From positions 2,232,001 through 2,296,000 of the forward strand of contig NZ_CP028811.1 in NCBI RefSeq assembly GCF_003055625.1: DNA of 64,000 bases, given 5' to 3'. The position numbers and the translations under genes are program-made. The stretch comes from Flavobacterium magnum. Its GTDB lineage: Bacteria > Bacteroidota > Bacteroidia > Flavobacteriales > Flavobacteriaceae. A model generated the notes under the pieces. It did no database searches. It was not told where the DNA came from and was given only the letters and a program-made list of their open reading frames with translations. Numbering within the stretch: position 1 is the stretch's first letter; every line of letters begins with the position of its first letter. Shown piece by piece: positions 1 through 10,035 of this stretch.

Positions 1-232
1 GAATGCCATTGTTGTCGACGACATTGGCTGTCACCGTGGGAAGCATCCCCGCGTTTCCCAGGCTCACATTGGTTTTGTCGATGGTCAGCTCATTTGTTGC
101 AATCCGGATATCATAATTGTTTTCCAAGGCGGTTTTCACGGCCTCTTCGATGGTCAGGACAGTCTGTGCGCCGGCATTCATCCATCCGATGCAGCATAGT
201 AGGGCGGCAAAATATAAATTCCTATTTTTCAT
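1..232 (-). CDS. TolC-family outer-membrane efflux protein, N-terminal part (runs off window start)
   Basis: The first 77 codons are visible, starting at the ATG at 230-232. A signal peptide ending near Ala-Gly-Ala-Gln is followed by LTIEEAVKTALENNYDIRIA, the opening typical of TolC/OMF channel proteins, whose first helix carries many Ala, Asn and Glu residues. The start overlaps the end of the RND pump gene by 11 bases (pump stop TAG at 222-224), so the two are translationally coupled. It would supply the outer-membrane duct of the tripartite pump encoded at 222-4394. The remaining roughly 350 residues lie outside the window. The family call rests on the N-terminus plus gene order. Confidence 0.85.
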   Translation of the reverse strand, partial: MKNRNLYFAALLCCIGWMNAGAQTVLTIEEAVKTALENNYDIRIATNELTIDKTNVSLGNAGMLPTVTANVVDNNGI

Positions 233-3200
233 GCCTGGCTTCTTTTTCATATTCGTCAATGTGGTCAAATTCGGGATGGTGTTTGGGTGCGCGCGACCAC
301 ATCATGTACATGGCCGGGATGACAAACAGCGTAAGCACGAGCGAAAATATCGTGCCGCCTACAATGACGACGCCCATCCCGATACGGCTGGTGGCGGCCG
401 CACCGAGCGACAGCGCAATGGGCAATGCACCTAATGAAATGGCGAGGCTCGTCATCAGGATGGGCCTGAGGCGCGCCTCGGAGGCTTCAATGATTGCTTC
501 GAATTTTGGCTTGCCCTGTTCGCGCAACTGATTTGCAAATTCTACGATGAGTATGCCGTTTTTGGTAACCAGCCCGATGAGCATCACCGTTCCGATCTGG
601 CTGAAAATGTTCCAGGTCTGCCCAAAAAGCCAAAGCGAAAATAGCGCCCCTGCCACCGCCATCGGTACGGTAAGGATGATGATCAGCGGATCGATAAAAC
701 TCTCAAATTGCGCCGCAAGGATCAGGAAGATCAGCAGTACCGCAAGGCCGAACGCTTTTGAGGTATTGGAACTGCTTTCCACGAAATCGCGGGACTCCCC
801 ACCGAGGTCGGTCGTAAAGGTATCGTCAAGCACTTTCGCCTTGATCTCGTCCATAGCGGCAATCCCATCGCTGATGCTTTTTCCAGGAGACAAGCCAGCG
901 GAAATTGTCGCCGATAAGTACCTGTTGTTGTGGTACAGTTGCGGCGGGCTGCTCTTTTCCTCGGTTTTGACGACATTGTCCAATTGAATCAGCTGCCCCT
1001 TATCGTTCTTGACGAACATTGACGTCAGGTCCAGGGGTGAGTCGCGGTCCTTTTCATCAAACTGCCCGATCACCTGATATTGTTTGCCGTTGCGCATGAA
1101 ATAACCGAAACGCTGCCCGCTCAAAGACAACTGCAGCGTTTGCGCGACATCGAGCACAGAAATACCCAGGCTTTCCGCTTTTTCCCTGTCAATGGTGACG
1201 TTTATTTCGGGCTTGTTGAACTTAAGATTGACGTCTACATTTGAAAAGGTGTCGTTTTGGCTTGCCAGATCCATAAACTGCGGTATTTTCTCACGTAGTT
1301 TCTCAAAATTAGGCGCCTGTATAATGTACTGGATTGGCATCCCGCCGCGACGGTTTACGGCGATGGTGGGCTGTTCTGAAATATTGGTCTTGGCCTCAGA
1401 ATATTTTTTGGTCCATTTGGTCAGGTCGTCTGCGATCTCTTTCTGGCTGCGCTCCCGTTCATCGGGCTCTTTAAGGGCAATCCGGATCCTGCCGCTGTTG
1501 ACCGACGAAGAACCGAAACCGGGAGATGTGATTACGAGGCTGACCTTCTTTTCAGGAATCGAATCGTTGATCAATTGTGTGAGTTCCTGCATAAACCGGT
1601 CGGTATAGTCGTAAGTGGCACCTTCAGGAGCCGTTACGTTGACACCGATGAAACTGCGGTCGTCGTAAGGTGCGGTTTCCTTTGGCAATATCTTAAAAAA
1701 CAGCACAATAATGCCGATGCAGAGGATGATAATCGGGAAGCTGAGCCATTTTCGTTTCATGAATTTCGTGAGCGAGCCCGCATACCCTTGGTTTAATTTG
1801 ACAAAATAAGGCTCGGTGAGATTGTAGAATTTCGATTTTTTCTGCTCGCCGCCCTTCATCAAATACGCATTCAGCATCGGAGTCAGCGTCAGCGAAACGA
1901 ATGCCGAAATCAACACTGCCGCGCCTATGACGACGCCAAATTCCCGGAACAGCCGCCCAACAAAGCCTTCAAGGAATATAATGGGCAGGAACACCGCGGC
2001 GAGCGTGATGGAAATGGAAATGACAGCAAAGAAGATTTCATTCGATCCCTTGATGGCGGCTTCAATCGGCGACATGCCTTCCTCGACCTTCTTGAATATA
2101 TTTTCGGTAACCACAATACCGTCATCAACAACGAGGCCCGTGGCCAGCACGATGGCCAGCAATGACAGCACATTGACTGAAAACCCGCACAGGTACATGA
2201 TAAAAAACGTAGCGATGAGCGACACCGGGATGTCAATCAAAGGCCTGAAGGCAATCGCCCAGTCCCTGAAAAACAAATAGATGATCAGGATGACGAGAAT
2301 CAGCGCGATACCCAGGGTTTCGGCAACTTCGACAACCGATTTCTTGATAAAAACACTGTTGTCTATGGCGACATTCAACTTCAGGTCACCGGGCAGCGTT
2401 TTCTTTAAATTGTCATATTGCTCGTAAAAGTCGTTGGCGATGTCGATGTAATTCGTTCCTGGCTGCGGTATGATGGCGAGACCGACCATGGGCAGTCCGG
2501 ATTCCGACATTTTGGTTTCGAGGTTTTCGGGTCCGAGTTCCGCGCGGCCAATATCACTGAATTTCACGGTTTTCTCGCCTTCGGATAAAATGACGATGTT
2601 ATTGAATTGCTCCGGCTCGGACAGATTTCCGACGGTCTTTACGGTCAGTTCCGTATTCGCGCCGGTAAGCTTCCCTGATGGCAGCTCAACATTCTGTTTT
2701 TCAAGTGCCGTGCGCACATCAGCAACGGTAACCCCGTACGAAGTCAGTTTGACCGGGTCTACCCAGAGGCGCATGGCATATTTCTTCTGCCCCCAGATTT
2801 GTACCGAACTCACTCCGGGAATGGTCTGCAAACGTTCTGCAATCACATTCTCTGCATAGTCGCTGAGTTCGAGCGCGTCTTTTGAATCGCTCTGCACCGT
2901 CATGGTGATGATCGGCTCTGAATCGGCATCGGCTTTGGATACCACCGGTGGCGCATCGATATCCTGAGGCAGGCTGCGAACGGCCTGCGACACTTTATCG
3001 CGCACATCGTTTGCGGCCTCCTCGAGGCTTTTTTCCAATTTGAATTCTATCGTAATATTGCTCGATCCCTGGTTGCTCGAAGAGGTAATATTGCGGATTC
3101 CATCGATAGAGTTGATCGCCTTTTCAAGTGGCTCGGTGATTTGCGACTCTATGATGTCTGCATTGGCTCCGGTGTAATTCGTTCGGACGGAAATCTGTGC

Positions 3201-3326
3201 CGGGTCGATGGACGGAAACTCCCGTACGCCCAGGTACGTATATCCGATGATGCCAAAAAGCACGATCACGAGATTGATCACAATCGTAAAAACGGGCCTC
3301 CTGATGCTTAAGGTAGATAAACTCAT
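222..3326 (-). CDS. RND efflux pump inner-membrane transporter (AcrB/MexB type)
   Basis: The product is 1034 residues, the normal length for hydrophobe/amphiphile efflux (HAE1-like) RND pumps. It begins with the usual cytoplasmic start and first TM helix (RRPVFTIVINLVIVLFGIIG). The proton-relay Asp pair is visible in TM4 within ATGLVVDDGIVVTENI, and the TM10 Lys region in GLVTKNGILIVEF. Two large periplasmic loops separate the TM groups, as the family requires. Proton-driven export of drugs, detergents or lipids from the periplasm is the family role; the substrate cannot be read from sequence. It sits 3 bases downstream of the adaptor gene and overlaps the TolC-like gene by 11 bases, so all three should be one operon. 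Confidence 0.95.
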   Translation of the reverse strand: MSLSTLSIRRPVFTIVINLVIVLFGIIGYTYLGVREFPSIDPAQISVRTNYTGANADIIESQITEPLEKAINSIDGIRNITSSSNQGSSNITIEFKLEKSLEEAANDVRDKVSQAVRSLPQDIDAPPVVSKADADSEPIITMTVQSDSKDALELSDYAENVIAERLQTIPGVSSVQIWGQKKYAMRLWVDPVKLTSYGVTVADVRTALEKQNVELPSGKLTGANTELTVKTVGNLSEPEQFNNIVILSEGEKTVKFSDIGRAELGPENLETKMSESGLPMVGLAIIPQPGTNYIDIANDFYEQYDNLKKTLPGDLKLNVAIDNSVFIKKSVVEVAETLGIALILVILIIYLFFRDWAIAFRPLIDIPVSLIATFFIMYLCGFSVNVLSLLAIVLATGLVVDDGIVVTENIFKKVEEGMSPIEAAIKGSNEIFFAVISISITLAAVFLPIIFLEGFVGRLFREFGVVIGAAVLISAFVSLTLTPMLNAYLMKGGEQKKSKFYNLTEPYFVKLNQGYAGSLTKFMKRKWLSFPIIILCIGIIVLFFKILPKETAPYDDRSFIGVNVTAPEGATYDYTDRFMQELTQLINDSIPEKKVSLVITSPGFGSSSVNSGRIRIALKEPDERERSQKEIADDLTKWTKKYSEAKTNISEQPTIAVNRRGGMPIQYIIQAPNFEKLREKIPQFMDLASQNDTFSNVDVNLKFNKPEINVTIDREKAESLGISVLDVAQTLQLSLSGQRFGYFMRNGKQYQVIGQFDEKDRDSPLDLTSMFVKNDKGQLIQLDNVVKTEEKSSPPQLYHNNRYLSATISAGLSPGKSISDGIAAMDEIKAKVLDDTFTTDLGGESRDFVESSSNTSKAFGLAVLLIFLILAAQFESFIDPLIIILTVPMAVAGALFSLWLFGQTWNIFSQIGTVMLIGLVTKNGILIVEFANQLREQGKPKFEAIIEASEARLRPILMTSLAISLGALPIALSLGAAATSRIGMGVVIVGGTIFSLVLTLFVIPAMYMMWSRAPKHHPEFDHIDEYEKEARHEK

Positions 3327-3329
3327 GGA

Positions 3330-4394
3330 TTATTGTTTTTTAATCATGACCTTGACCGGCGCGTCATCCTTGAGCGACATTACCCCTGAGGTCAATACGG
3401 TATCGCCGGGTTTAAGACCTGAAAGGACCAGCACGTCCTTATCGGTGCGGGTTTCCGTTTCTACCTTGTTTTCTTTGGCCTTGCCATTGCGTACCGTGAA
3501 GACTTTCTTGCCATCCTGTACCGGAACGATGGCTTCTGAAGGGATGACTATGGCATCATTGATTTTCTGCAGCGGCAGTTCAATGTCGGCAAAAGTGCCC
3601 GGAAGCAGTTTACCGTCTTTATTGTCAGCGACGGCACGGATCTGCAGCGTTCTGGTCGCGACCGAGATTTCGGGCTCGATGGCGTAAATTTTCGCAGTGT
3701 ATGATGATGTCGAGCCAGCTACTGTAAATGAAAGCGGCGTTCCTATTTTCATTTGTCCGGCGTATTTTTCAGGAATACTGAAGGTGATCTTCAGCTGGGA
3801 AACATTGACCAGTTTAGCCACCAGGATGTCGGGCGTGATGTAGGTACCGGGCGAAATGGAACGCAATCCGATTTTTCCGGAAAACGGGGCCCTGACCGAG
3901 GTTTTTGCAATTTGTGCGCGGATCAGCTGCGTTTGCGCCTGGGCCGATTTGAAATCGGCACGTGCAACGTCATACTCTTCCTGGCTGATTGCCTCTTTTT
4001 TCAGCAGCAAGCCGGCCCTTCGTTCGTTCTCAGAGGCCAGGCTTTCCCTGGTTTCCTGCTGCCGCAGTTGCGCGCGCAGTTCCACGTCGTTGACCTTAAA
4101 CAGCAGCTGTCCTTTTGACACGGTGACGCCTTCCTTAAATTGAATGCTTTCAACAATGCCGGACACCTCACTACGAATTTCGACCTGCTCGTTGGCTTCA
4201 ATTGAACCGGAAAGGGAGAGATTGTTTTCGAATGTTTGCGGAACGACAACGATGCCACTGACCTTAGTCGTCTTATTCTTTGATTTCGGATCTTTGGACT
4301 TGTCATTTTCCGAATTGTTTTCTTTGATCCGGTAGAAAATCAACGCGCCAAGTCCGGTTATCAGGAGCGTGTAGACGATGTATTTTATTTTCAT
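3330..4394 (-). CDS. RND efflux periplasmic adaptor (membrane fusion protein)
   Basis: A 354-residue HlyD/AcrA-type adaptor with an N-terminal membrane anchor (about residues 5-22) followed by a charged linker rich in Lys and Asp. The barrel-sandwich (lipoyl-like) half starts at about residue 65 (QVEIRSEVSGIVESI), a Gln/Glu/Ala-rich alpha hairpin follows at about 105-150, and the second lipoyl half (SVRAPFSGKIG) comes next. The C-terminal membrane-proximal domain ends at VMIKKQ. It bridges the RND pump at 222-3326 and the TolC-like channel. It is the first gene of the operon, with a TAnnTTTG element directly upstream. Confidence 0.93.
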   Translation of the reverse strand: MKIKYIVYTLLITGLGALIFYRIKENNSENDKSKDPKSKNKTTKVSGIVVVPQTFENNLSLSGSIEANEQVEIRSEVSGIVESIQFKEGVTVSKGQLLFKVNDVELRAQLRQQETRESLASENERRAGLLLKKEAISQEEYDVARADFKSAQAQTQLIRAQIAKTSVRAPFSGKIGLRSISPGTYITPDILVAKLVNVSQLKITFSIPEKYAGQMKIGTPLSFTVAGSTSSYTAKIYAIEPEISVATRTLQIRAVADNKDGKLLPGTFADIELPLQKINDAIVIPSEAIVPVQDGKKVFTVRNGKAKENKVETETRTDKDVLVLSGLKPGDTVLTSGVMSLKDDAPVKVMIKKQ

Positions 4395-4411
4395 GGGTAA
4401 GGCTTATGAAG

Positions 4412-4419
4412 CAAATTTA
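4412..4419 (-). promoter_or_regulatory. -7 promoter element for the efflux operon
   Basis: TAAATTTG on the minus strand matches the Bacteroidota TAnnTTTG -7 consensus and lies 17 bases before the adaptor ATG. No clear TTTG -33 box was found at the expected distance. Confidence 0.45.
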
Positions 4420-4564
4420 CGCCTTAGCCTGCTGAAAGGGAAAGTACTTAGTTTTTATTTAACAACTGTCAAGCTGCGTTGGGGCAGGCGGGAGATATAC
4501 CCGAAAAGTATTTTAGCGTCCGAAGAAGGGCTGTTTTTTTCCAAACAGTGGTTTCGCGGAGCGT

Positions 4565-6667
4565 TTAACTGATGTAATTCCAGATTTCCTGTTTTCTCGA
4601 CATTTCCATAAAAACATCGCGCAGCACCTGGTGTTCCGGTTTTGCGAGCGCCGCATCTTCTTTGAGCAGCTTTATGGCGTAGTGCCGGGCAAGCTGGAGG
4701 ATTTCGCGGTCTTTGACGATGTCGGCAATCTGCAGATTGAGCACGCCGCTTTGCTGTTTTCCCATAAGGTCGCCGGGGCCGCGGAGTTTGAGATCAACTT
4801 CGGCAATTTCAAACCCGTCGTTGGTGCGCACCATCGTTTCCATCCGTGTTTTGCTGTCGTTGCTGAGTTTGTGGCCGGTCATCAGGATGCAGTAACTTTG
4901 TTCGGCGCCACGGCCGACGCGCCCTCGAAGCTGGTGCAGTTGTGAGAGCCCGAAACGTTCGGCACTTTCTATAATCATTACGCTGGCGTTCGGAATATTG
5001 ACACCGACCTCAATCACGGTGGTCGCCACCATGATATGGGTCTTGCCCTTTGAAAACCGCTCCATTTCCGCATCCTTGTCGGCGGCTTTCATTTTTCCGT
5101 GTACAATGGAAACGGCATATTGAGGCAGCGGAAAATCTCGCGAAATGCTTTCATAACCATCCATCAGATCCTTGAAATCCATCTTTTCGGATTCCTGGAT
5201 TAATGGGTAAACGATATAAATCTGACGGCCTTTTGCAATTTCATCCCGAATGAATTTCCAGACTTTAAGTCGGTTGCTGTCATAACGGTGCACCGTTTGT
5301 ATGGGTTTTCGGCCCGGTGGCAGTTCGTCGATTACCGAAATGTCGAGATCACCATACAGGCTCATCGCGAGTGTACGCGGGATTGGGGTAGCCGTCATCA
5401 CCAGCACGTGTGGCGGGATGTCATTCTTCTTCCACAATTTCGACCGCTGCTCAACTCCGAAACGGTGCTGCTCGTCAATCACGGCCAGGCCTAAATTTTT
5501 AAATTTCACCTTGTCTTCGAGCAACGCATGCGTGCCGATCAGGATATGGAGGCTGCCGTCCTCTAGCGCGTCGTGGATGATTTTCCGATCGGCAGTCTTA
5601 GTTGAGCCCGTCAGAATTTTAATATTGATATCCAAATCCTTAGCGAGTTCGGATAAGCCGGTATAATGTTGATTTGCCAATATTTCCGTTGGCGCCATCA
5701 GGCAGGCCTGGAATCCATTGTCAAGCGCAAGCAGCATGGTCATCAGCGCGACAATCGTTTTCCCTGATCCTACATCGCCCTGCAGCAAACGGTTCATCTG
5801 CGCGCTGCCGCCCATGTCATTGCGGATTTCCTTAAGTACGCGCTTCTGCGCATTGGTCAGTTCGAAAGGCAGGTGACGGTTAAAAAAATCATTGAAACGC
5901 GGCCCCACTTTCGTAAACGGATGCCCTTTAATGCGGTGCTTCCGTATGATGTTTTTGGTAATAAGCTGCAGTTGGATGAAAAAAAGCTCCTCAAATTTCA
6001 GTCGGAATTCCGCTTTTGCTAGCGCGTCGGCACTCTTTGGAAAATGGATGTTAAACAGGGCGTTACTCTTCGGGACGAGTTTCAGCTCGTCCAAAAGCCA
6101 AGCCGGCAGGGGTTCCGTGAATGCATTCCCGGTTTCCAGGAACAGCTGCTGCATCATTTTATTGACCACACGGTTTGAGATCCCGCGGTTGGCAAGCGTT
6201 TCGGTCGAAGGGTAGACCGGCTGCATCGCCGAGCGCAGGTTCTGCTCGTGGTCCCTGAGCCATTCGATTTCAGGGTGCGGCATGCTGAACTGCCCGTTAA
6301 AAACGTTGCATTTTCCGAAAATCACCACCGGGACGTTCAATTGCAGGCTTTCGCGGATCCATTTAAGGCCTTGGAACCAGATCAGTTCCATTTCGCCGGT
6401 ATCGTCAATGAATGTGGCAGTAAGGCGTTTGCCCTTTTTTTGCTCGACGGTTTTGATGTGGATGATTTTCCCGACAATCTGGACCTCGGCGGGACTGTTG
6501 CGCAGTTCATTGATTTTGTAATACCGCGTCCTGTCAATGTATCGGTTCGGGTAAAAGTTCACCAAATCCGAATATTTGTGTATTCCCAATTCCTTGCGCA
6601 GCAAATCGCCGCGTTGCGGGCCGACGCCTTTGAGGTATTCGATCGGGGTTTGCAGGAGGTTGGACAT
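4565..6667 (-). CDS. recG: ATP-dependent DNA helicase RecG
   Basis: A 700-residue protein of the usual RecG length. The N-terminal wedge/OB-fold domain occupies about residues 1-240 (opening LLQTPIEYLKGVGPQRGDLL). The superfamily 2 helicase core follows: Walker A GDVGSGKT near residue 297, the DEQHRFG form of the DEAD box near 397, MTATPIPRTLA as motif III and QLRGRVGRG as motif VI. It remodels stalled replication forks and Holliday junctions. It stands alone on the minus strand, with about 100 bases separating it from the divergent aminopeptidase gene. Nothing unusual is seen. Confidence 0.97.
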   Translation of the reverse strand: MSNLLQTPIEYLKGVGPQRGDLLRKELGIHKYSDLVNFYPNRYIDRTRYYKINELRNSPAEVQIVGKIIHIKTVEQKKGKRLTATFIDDTGEMELIWFQGLKWIRESLQLNVPVVIFGKCNVFNGQFSMPHPEIEWLRDHEQNLRSAMQPVYPSTETLANRGISNRVVNKMMQQLFLETGNAFTEPLPAWLLDELKLVPKSNALFNIHFPKSADALAKAEFRLKFEELFFIQLQLITKNIIRKHRIKGHPFTKVGPRFNDFFNRHLPFELTNAQKRVLKEIRNDMGGSAQMNRLLQGDVGSGKTIVALMTMLLALDNGFQACLMAPTEILANQHYTGLSELAKDLDINIKILTGSTKTADRKIIHDALEDGSLHILIGTHALLEDKVKFKNLGLAVIDEQHRFGVEQRSKLWKKNDIPPHVLVMTATPIPRTLAMSLYGDLDISVIDELPPGRKPIQTVHRYDSNRLKVWKFIRDEIAKGRQIYIVYPLIQESEKMDFKDLMDGYESISRDFPLPQYAVSIVHGKMKAADKDAEMERFSKGKTHIMVATTVIEVGVNIPNASVMIIESAERFGLSQLHQLRGRVGRGAEQSYCILMTGHKLSNDSKTRMETMVRTNDGFEIAEVDLKLRGPGDLMGKQQSGVLNLQIADIVKDREILQLARHYAIKLLKEDAALAKPEHQVLRDVFMEMSRKQEIWNYIS

Positions 6668-6743
6668 GCTGGCGTGAAAACTTTAAGGCGAAGATAACTT
6701 TAAATTGGCAAAACGGGAAATGGCAAAACCACAAAAAACCCGT

Positions 6744-6751
6744 TATATTTG
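6744..6751 (+). promoter_or_regulatory. -7 promoter element for the M1 peptidase/patatin pair
   Basis: TATATTTG is a full match to TAnnTTTG and ends 22 bases before the ATG at 6774. It lies in the short divergent region between recG and the aminopeptidase. Confidence 0.5.
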
Positions 6752-6773
6752 TTAACCCTGTAATAATAGTCTT

Positions 6774-8867
6774 ATGCGTTACCTCCTCATTTTCCTTTGT
6801 TCCGGACTGGCCTTTGCCCAACAGACGCGCTTTGTGGATTTCAAATCCGTTACCGGACAGGTCACACCCCATCCCGAAGAAAAATCCGTTACCGGCTGGG
6901 CCCATTACGATTTCCAGGTGTTAAGTAAAACCGACACCGTCAGGATCGATGCCGTCAATATGTCGATTATGGATATGACTGTCAATGGCAGGCATGCGCG
7001 GTTTAAGAATTCGGGCAAACAGATCCTGTTGTTCGAAGGGTTCAGGAAAGGCGCTAACAAAGTGGCTTTTGCCTTTAAGGCGTTTCCCAAACAAGCGCTT
7101 TACTTTACAGGCCGTGGCGAAAGCCAGCAAATCTGGACGCAGGGGCAGGGAAAGAATACCAGCCATTGGTTCCCGAGTTTCGACGATGTGAATGAAAAAG
7201 TGATTTTCAATATGCAGGTGATTACCGGGATTGACGTCGACGTCATTTCGAACGGCACCTACAGCGCGACACCAAAAAAAGATGACCATACGCTGTTCGA
7301 TGGCAAGGGTAAGTATAAGATTTCCTATTTTTCGATGGACAAGCCGATGAGTTCCTACCTGCTCATGCTGGCCATTGGAAATTTTACGCGTAAAACCGAA
7401 ACATCAGCAAGTGGAGTCCCGCTGGAATATTACCTGCCCGATGAAGACGCTGCAAAATTTGAGTCCACTTACCGTTATTCCAAGCGCATTTTTGACTATC
7501 TCGAGAAAGAAATCGGCGTGCCGTATCCCTGGAAAATTTACCGCCAGATTCCCGCACACGATTTCATTTATGGTGGGATGGAAAACACCACGTCCACACT
7601 TTTTAATGAAATTTATGTGGTCGACGAGATCGGCTTCAATGACAACAATTACCTGAATGTGAACGCGCATGAGCTGGCGCACCAATGGTTCGGCGATATG
7701 GTCACGGCAAAATCGTCCAGACACCACTGGCTGCAGGAAGGCTTTGCTACCTACTATGCACTGTTGGCGGAGAAAGAGGTTTTCGGTGATGACTATTTCA
7801 ACCAGCGGCTCTATGAAAACGCCGAGGAAATCCAACGGGCAGCCAAAACAGACACCATACCGATATTGAACGAGAAGGCGAGCTCGCTGAGTTTTTATCA
7901 GAAAGGCGCCTGGGCGCTTCATGTGCTGCGGGAAAACGTGGGTGCGGACCGGTTCAGGAAAGCGGTTAAGAATTACGTGGAAAAATATCAGTTCAAAAAT
8001 GCAGATACCGACGAGTTCCTTGCGGAAATCAATAAGGTTTCGGATTACAATACCGACGACTTCAGGAAGCGGTGGCTTGAAAGCGGCATTTTCCCGATAC
8101 AGGAAGTGTTGGCGATTCTTAAAAAGAACCGATTCATAACCGAGTACTTCCGGGTGGCGGACATGGCTAAAATCCCGTTGGCACAGAAAGAAAAAGAGTT
8201 TGAGCAGATTTTGGCTTCAAACGTGTTCTATCCCGTGAAGCAGGAAATCGTGAACCAGTTGCAACAGCTGCCTTTCGAAGAAGAGAAGAACCTGCTGCTG
8301 CGGGCCATGCAGACCAATGATGTCCTGGTCAGGCAAACGGTGGCCATGCACTGGGATAAAATTCCTGATGGTTTTAAAACCGAATATGAGACGCTGCTCG
8401 ATGATCCGTCGTATTATACCAGGGAAATCGCGATGAATAAACTTTGGTCGCAGTTTCCGGAGGATAGCAAAAGGCTGCTCGACAAGTCCGACGGCTGGAT
8501 TGGCCTGATCGACAAAAACCTGCGTATCATGTGGCTTTCCATGGCATTGAAAACCAAGGATTACCGCCCCGAAAAAAAGTCGGGTTACTATGACGAGCTG
8601 TTGGGATATGCATCTCCCGATTTCCGCGTCAATACCCGAATCAACGCGCTCGACAAGCTCATCTTTCTTGATAAGAATGACAAAAATTACATCCCGTACC
8701 TTATCAACGGCCTGGTAAGCCATATTCCAAGGTTTTCCAAGTTTTCCCGGGACCGGATCAGGACGCAGCTTAAAGTCCAGAGCCACCGCGAATACTATGA
8801 ATCCCTGCTGGAATCCCTGCCCGAAAATGAAAGGGTTCAGCTCGATAAACTCCTCAAAGAAAAATGA
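6774..8867 (+). CDS. M1 family zinc aminopeptidase, secreted
   Basis: 697 residues with a short signal peptide (LLIFLCSGLAFAQ). The M1 hallmarks are present: the GGMEN exopeptidase motif (YGGMENTT), then the zinc site HELAH at about residue 299 followed by the distal Glu in WLQEGFATYY, and a helical C-terminal region. M1 enzymes remove N-terminal residues from peptides; the signal peptide places this one in the periplasm or outside. It is somewhat shorter than the 850-residue E. coli PepN class and resembles the shorter secreted Bacteroidota members. The stop overlaps the next start in an ATGA, so the patatin gene is translationally coupled. Confidence 0.93.
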   Translation: MRYLLIFLCSGLAFAQQTRFVDFKSVTGQVTPHPEEKSVTGWAHYDFQVLSKTDTVRIDAVNMSIMDMTVNGRHARFKNSGKQILLFEGFRKGANKVAFAFKAFPKQALYFTGRGESQQIWTQGQGKNTSHWFPSFDDVNEKVIFNMQVITGIDVDVISNGTYSATPKKDDHTLFDGKGKYKISYFSMDKPMSSYLLMLAIGNFTRKTETSASGVPLEYYLPDEDAAKFESTYRYSKRIFDYLEKEIGVPYPWKIYRQIPAHDFIYGGMENTTSTLFNEIYVVDEIGFNDNNYLNVNAHELAHQWFGDMVTAKSSRHHWLQEGFATYYALLAEKEVFGDDYFNQRLYENAEEIQRAAKTDTIPILNEKASSLSFYQKGAWALHVLRENVGADRFRKAVKNYVEKYQFKNADTDEFLAEINKVSDYNTDDFRKRWLESGIFPIQEVLAILKKNRFITEYFRVADMAKIPLAQKEKEFEQILASNVFYPVKQEIVNQLQQLPFEEEKNLLLRAMQTNDVLVRQTVAMHWDKIPDGFKTEYETLLDDPSYYTREIAMNKLWSQFPEDSKRLLDKSDGWIGLIDKNLRIMWLSMALKTKDYRPEKKSGYYDELLGYASPDFRVNTRINALDKLIFLDKNDKNYIPYLINGLVSHIPRFSKFSRDRIRTQLKVQSHREYYESLLESLPENERVQLDKLLKEK

Positions 8868-9766
8868 GGGCGCTCGTGATTTCAGGCGGTGGCAGCAAAG
8901 GAGCGTTTGCGGGCGGCGTAGCACAATACCTGCTCGAGGAAGGACATAAGTACGACCTGTTGCTCGGTACCTCCACGGGAAGCCTGCTGATTCCGCACCT
9001 GGCATTGGGCAATGTGAAAAAGATCCATGGCATTTACACCAATGTGAATATGAAGAAAATATTCAACATCAATCCTTTGGTCGTCAAGAAAAGAAAGGGT
9101 GTTGAAATTGTCACCATCAACCACTTTAACGTACTGCTGCAGTTTCTGAGGAAGAAGCGTACGTTTGGCGAAAGCCAGAAATTGCGCAAACAAATCAGGA
9201 AAAATTTTACGCTCAGCGAATTCAACCAGTTAAAGGCATCCCACTGCAACATCGTCGTTACGGTCACCAACCTGAGTAAAAACGACGTGGAATACAAAGC
9301 GATAAAGGATTTCGGTTACGAGGATTTCTGCGATTGGATCTGGATTTCCTGCAATTACATTCCGTTTATGAGTATTGCGAGCAAAGACGGTTGCGAATAT
9401 GGAGATGGCGGCTTTTCGAGCCTCGTGCCGATACGCGAAGCCATCAATCGCGGGGCAACCGTTGTAGATGTGGTGATATTGGAAACCGAAACCCAGCTTT
9501 CGCCGCGCGTGATCGGTAAAAATCCTTTCTCGCTGATGGTCGATCTTTTTGCCACGCTGCTCGACCAGGTGGAAAAGCATGACATCACTATCGGTAAGCT
9601 TTCGGCGACGCATCACGACGTAAAATTGAATTTATTTTACACCCCGACCCAACTTACGGACAATGCCCTCATCTTTAACAAACAAAAGATGAAGCAGTGG
9701 TGGCAGGAAGGCTATGAGTATGCGAAGAATAAAAGCGGACTCATGAGCGACAACAAACTTCCATAA
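8864..9766 (+). CDS. Patatin-like phospholipase
   Basis: 300 residues. The oxyanion-hole glycine motif SGGGSKGAFAGG is at residues 6-17, the Ser nucleophile elbow GTSTGSLL at about 37, and the catalytic Asp lies in YGDGGF. This is the Ser-Asp dyad of patatin-family lipid acyl hydrolases. There is no signal peptide, so it is probably cytoplasmic or peripheral at the inner membrane. The start codon overlaps the stop of the M1 peptidase by 4 bases. The acyl substrate is unknown. Confidence 0.9.
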   Translation: MRALVISGGGSKGAFAGGVAQYLLEEGHKYDLLLGTSTGSLLIPHLALGNVKKIHGIYTNVNMKKIFNINPLVVKKRKGVEIVTINHFNVLLQFLRKKRTFGESQKLRKQIRKNFTLSEFNQLKASHCNIVVTVTNLSKNDVEYKAIKDFGYEDFCDWIWISCNYIPFMSIASKDGCEYGDGGFSSLVPIREAINRGATVVDVVILETETQLSPRVIGKNPFSLMVDLFATLLDQVEKHDITIGKLSATHHDVKLNLFYTPTQLTDNALIFNKQKMKQWWQEGYEYAKNKSGLMSDNKLP

Positions 9767-9853
9767 AGAAGCCGATTGTAAGTAGGGTTTTTTAGCCGCC
9801 GGCTGTTATATCTATTCCCAGCATACATTATGGGAAAAATTGCTATAAAAAAG

Positions 9854-9880
9854 AGCCTCCGTTTTAGCGGAGGCTTTTTG
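9854..9880 (+). terminator. Intrinsic terminator after the patatin gene
   Basis: A perfect 8-bp stem (AGCCTCCG and its complement) with a 6-base loop is followed by a T run. An A run on the left side could let it also serve the minus strand. Confidence 0.85.
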
Positions 9881-10035
9881 ATTTTAAGAAAGTTACAGAT
9901 GGATTGTATTGGGGTTTGTTACCCATAATGCAAATTTCGGATACGCGTTGTGAGGAAAGGGACAGCTTTTTTACCGGGCCAGGAAAACTGCGATGTATTT
10001 GCGGAGCCTGTTGAAAATCCGCAAGTCAATTCCAA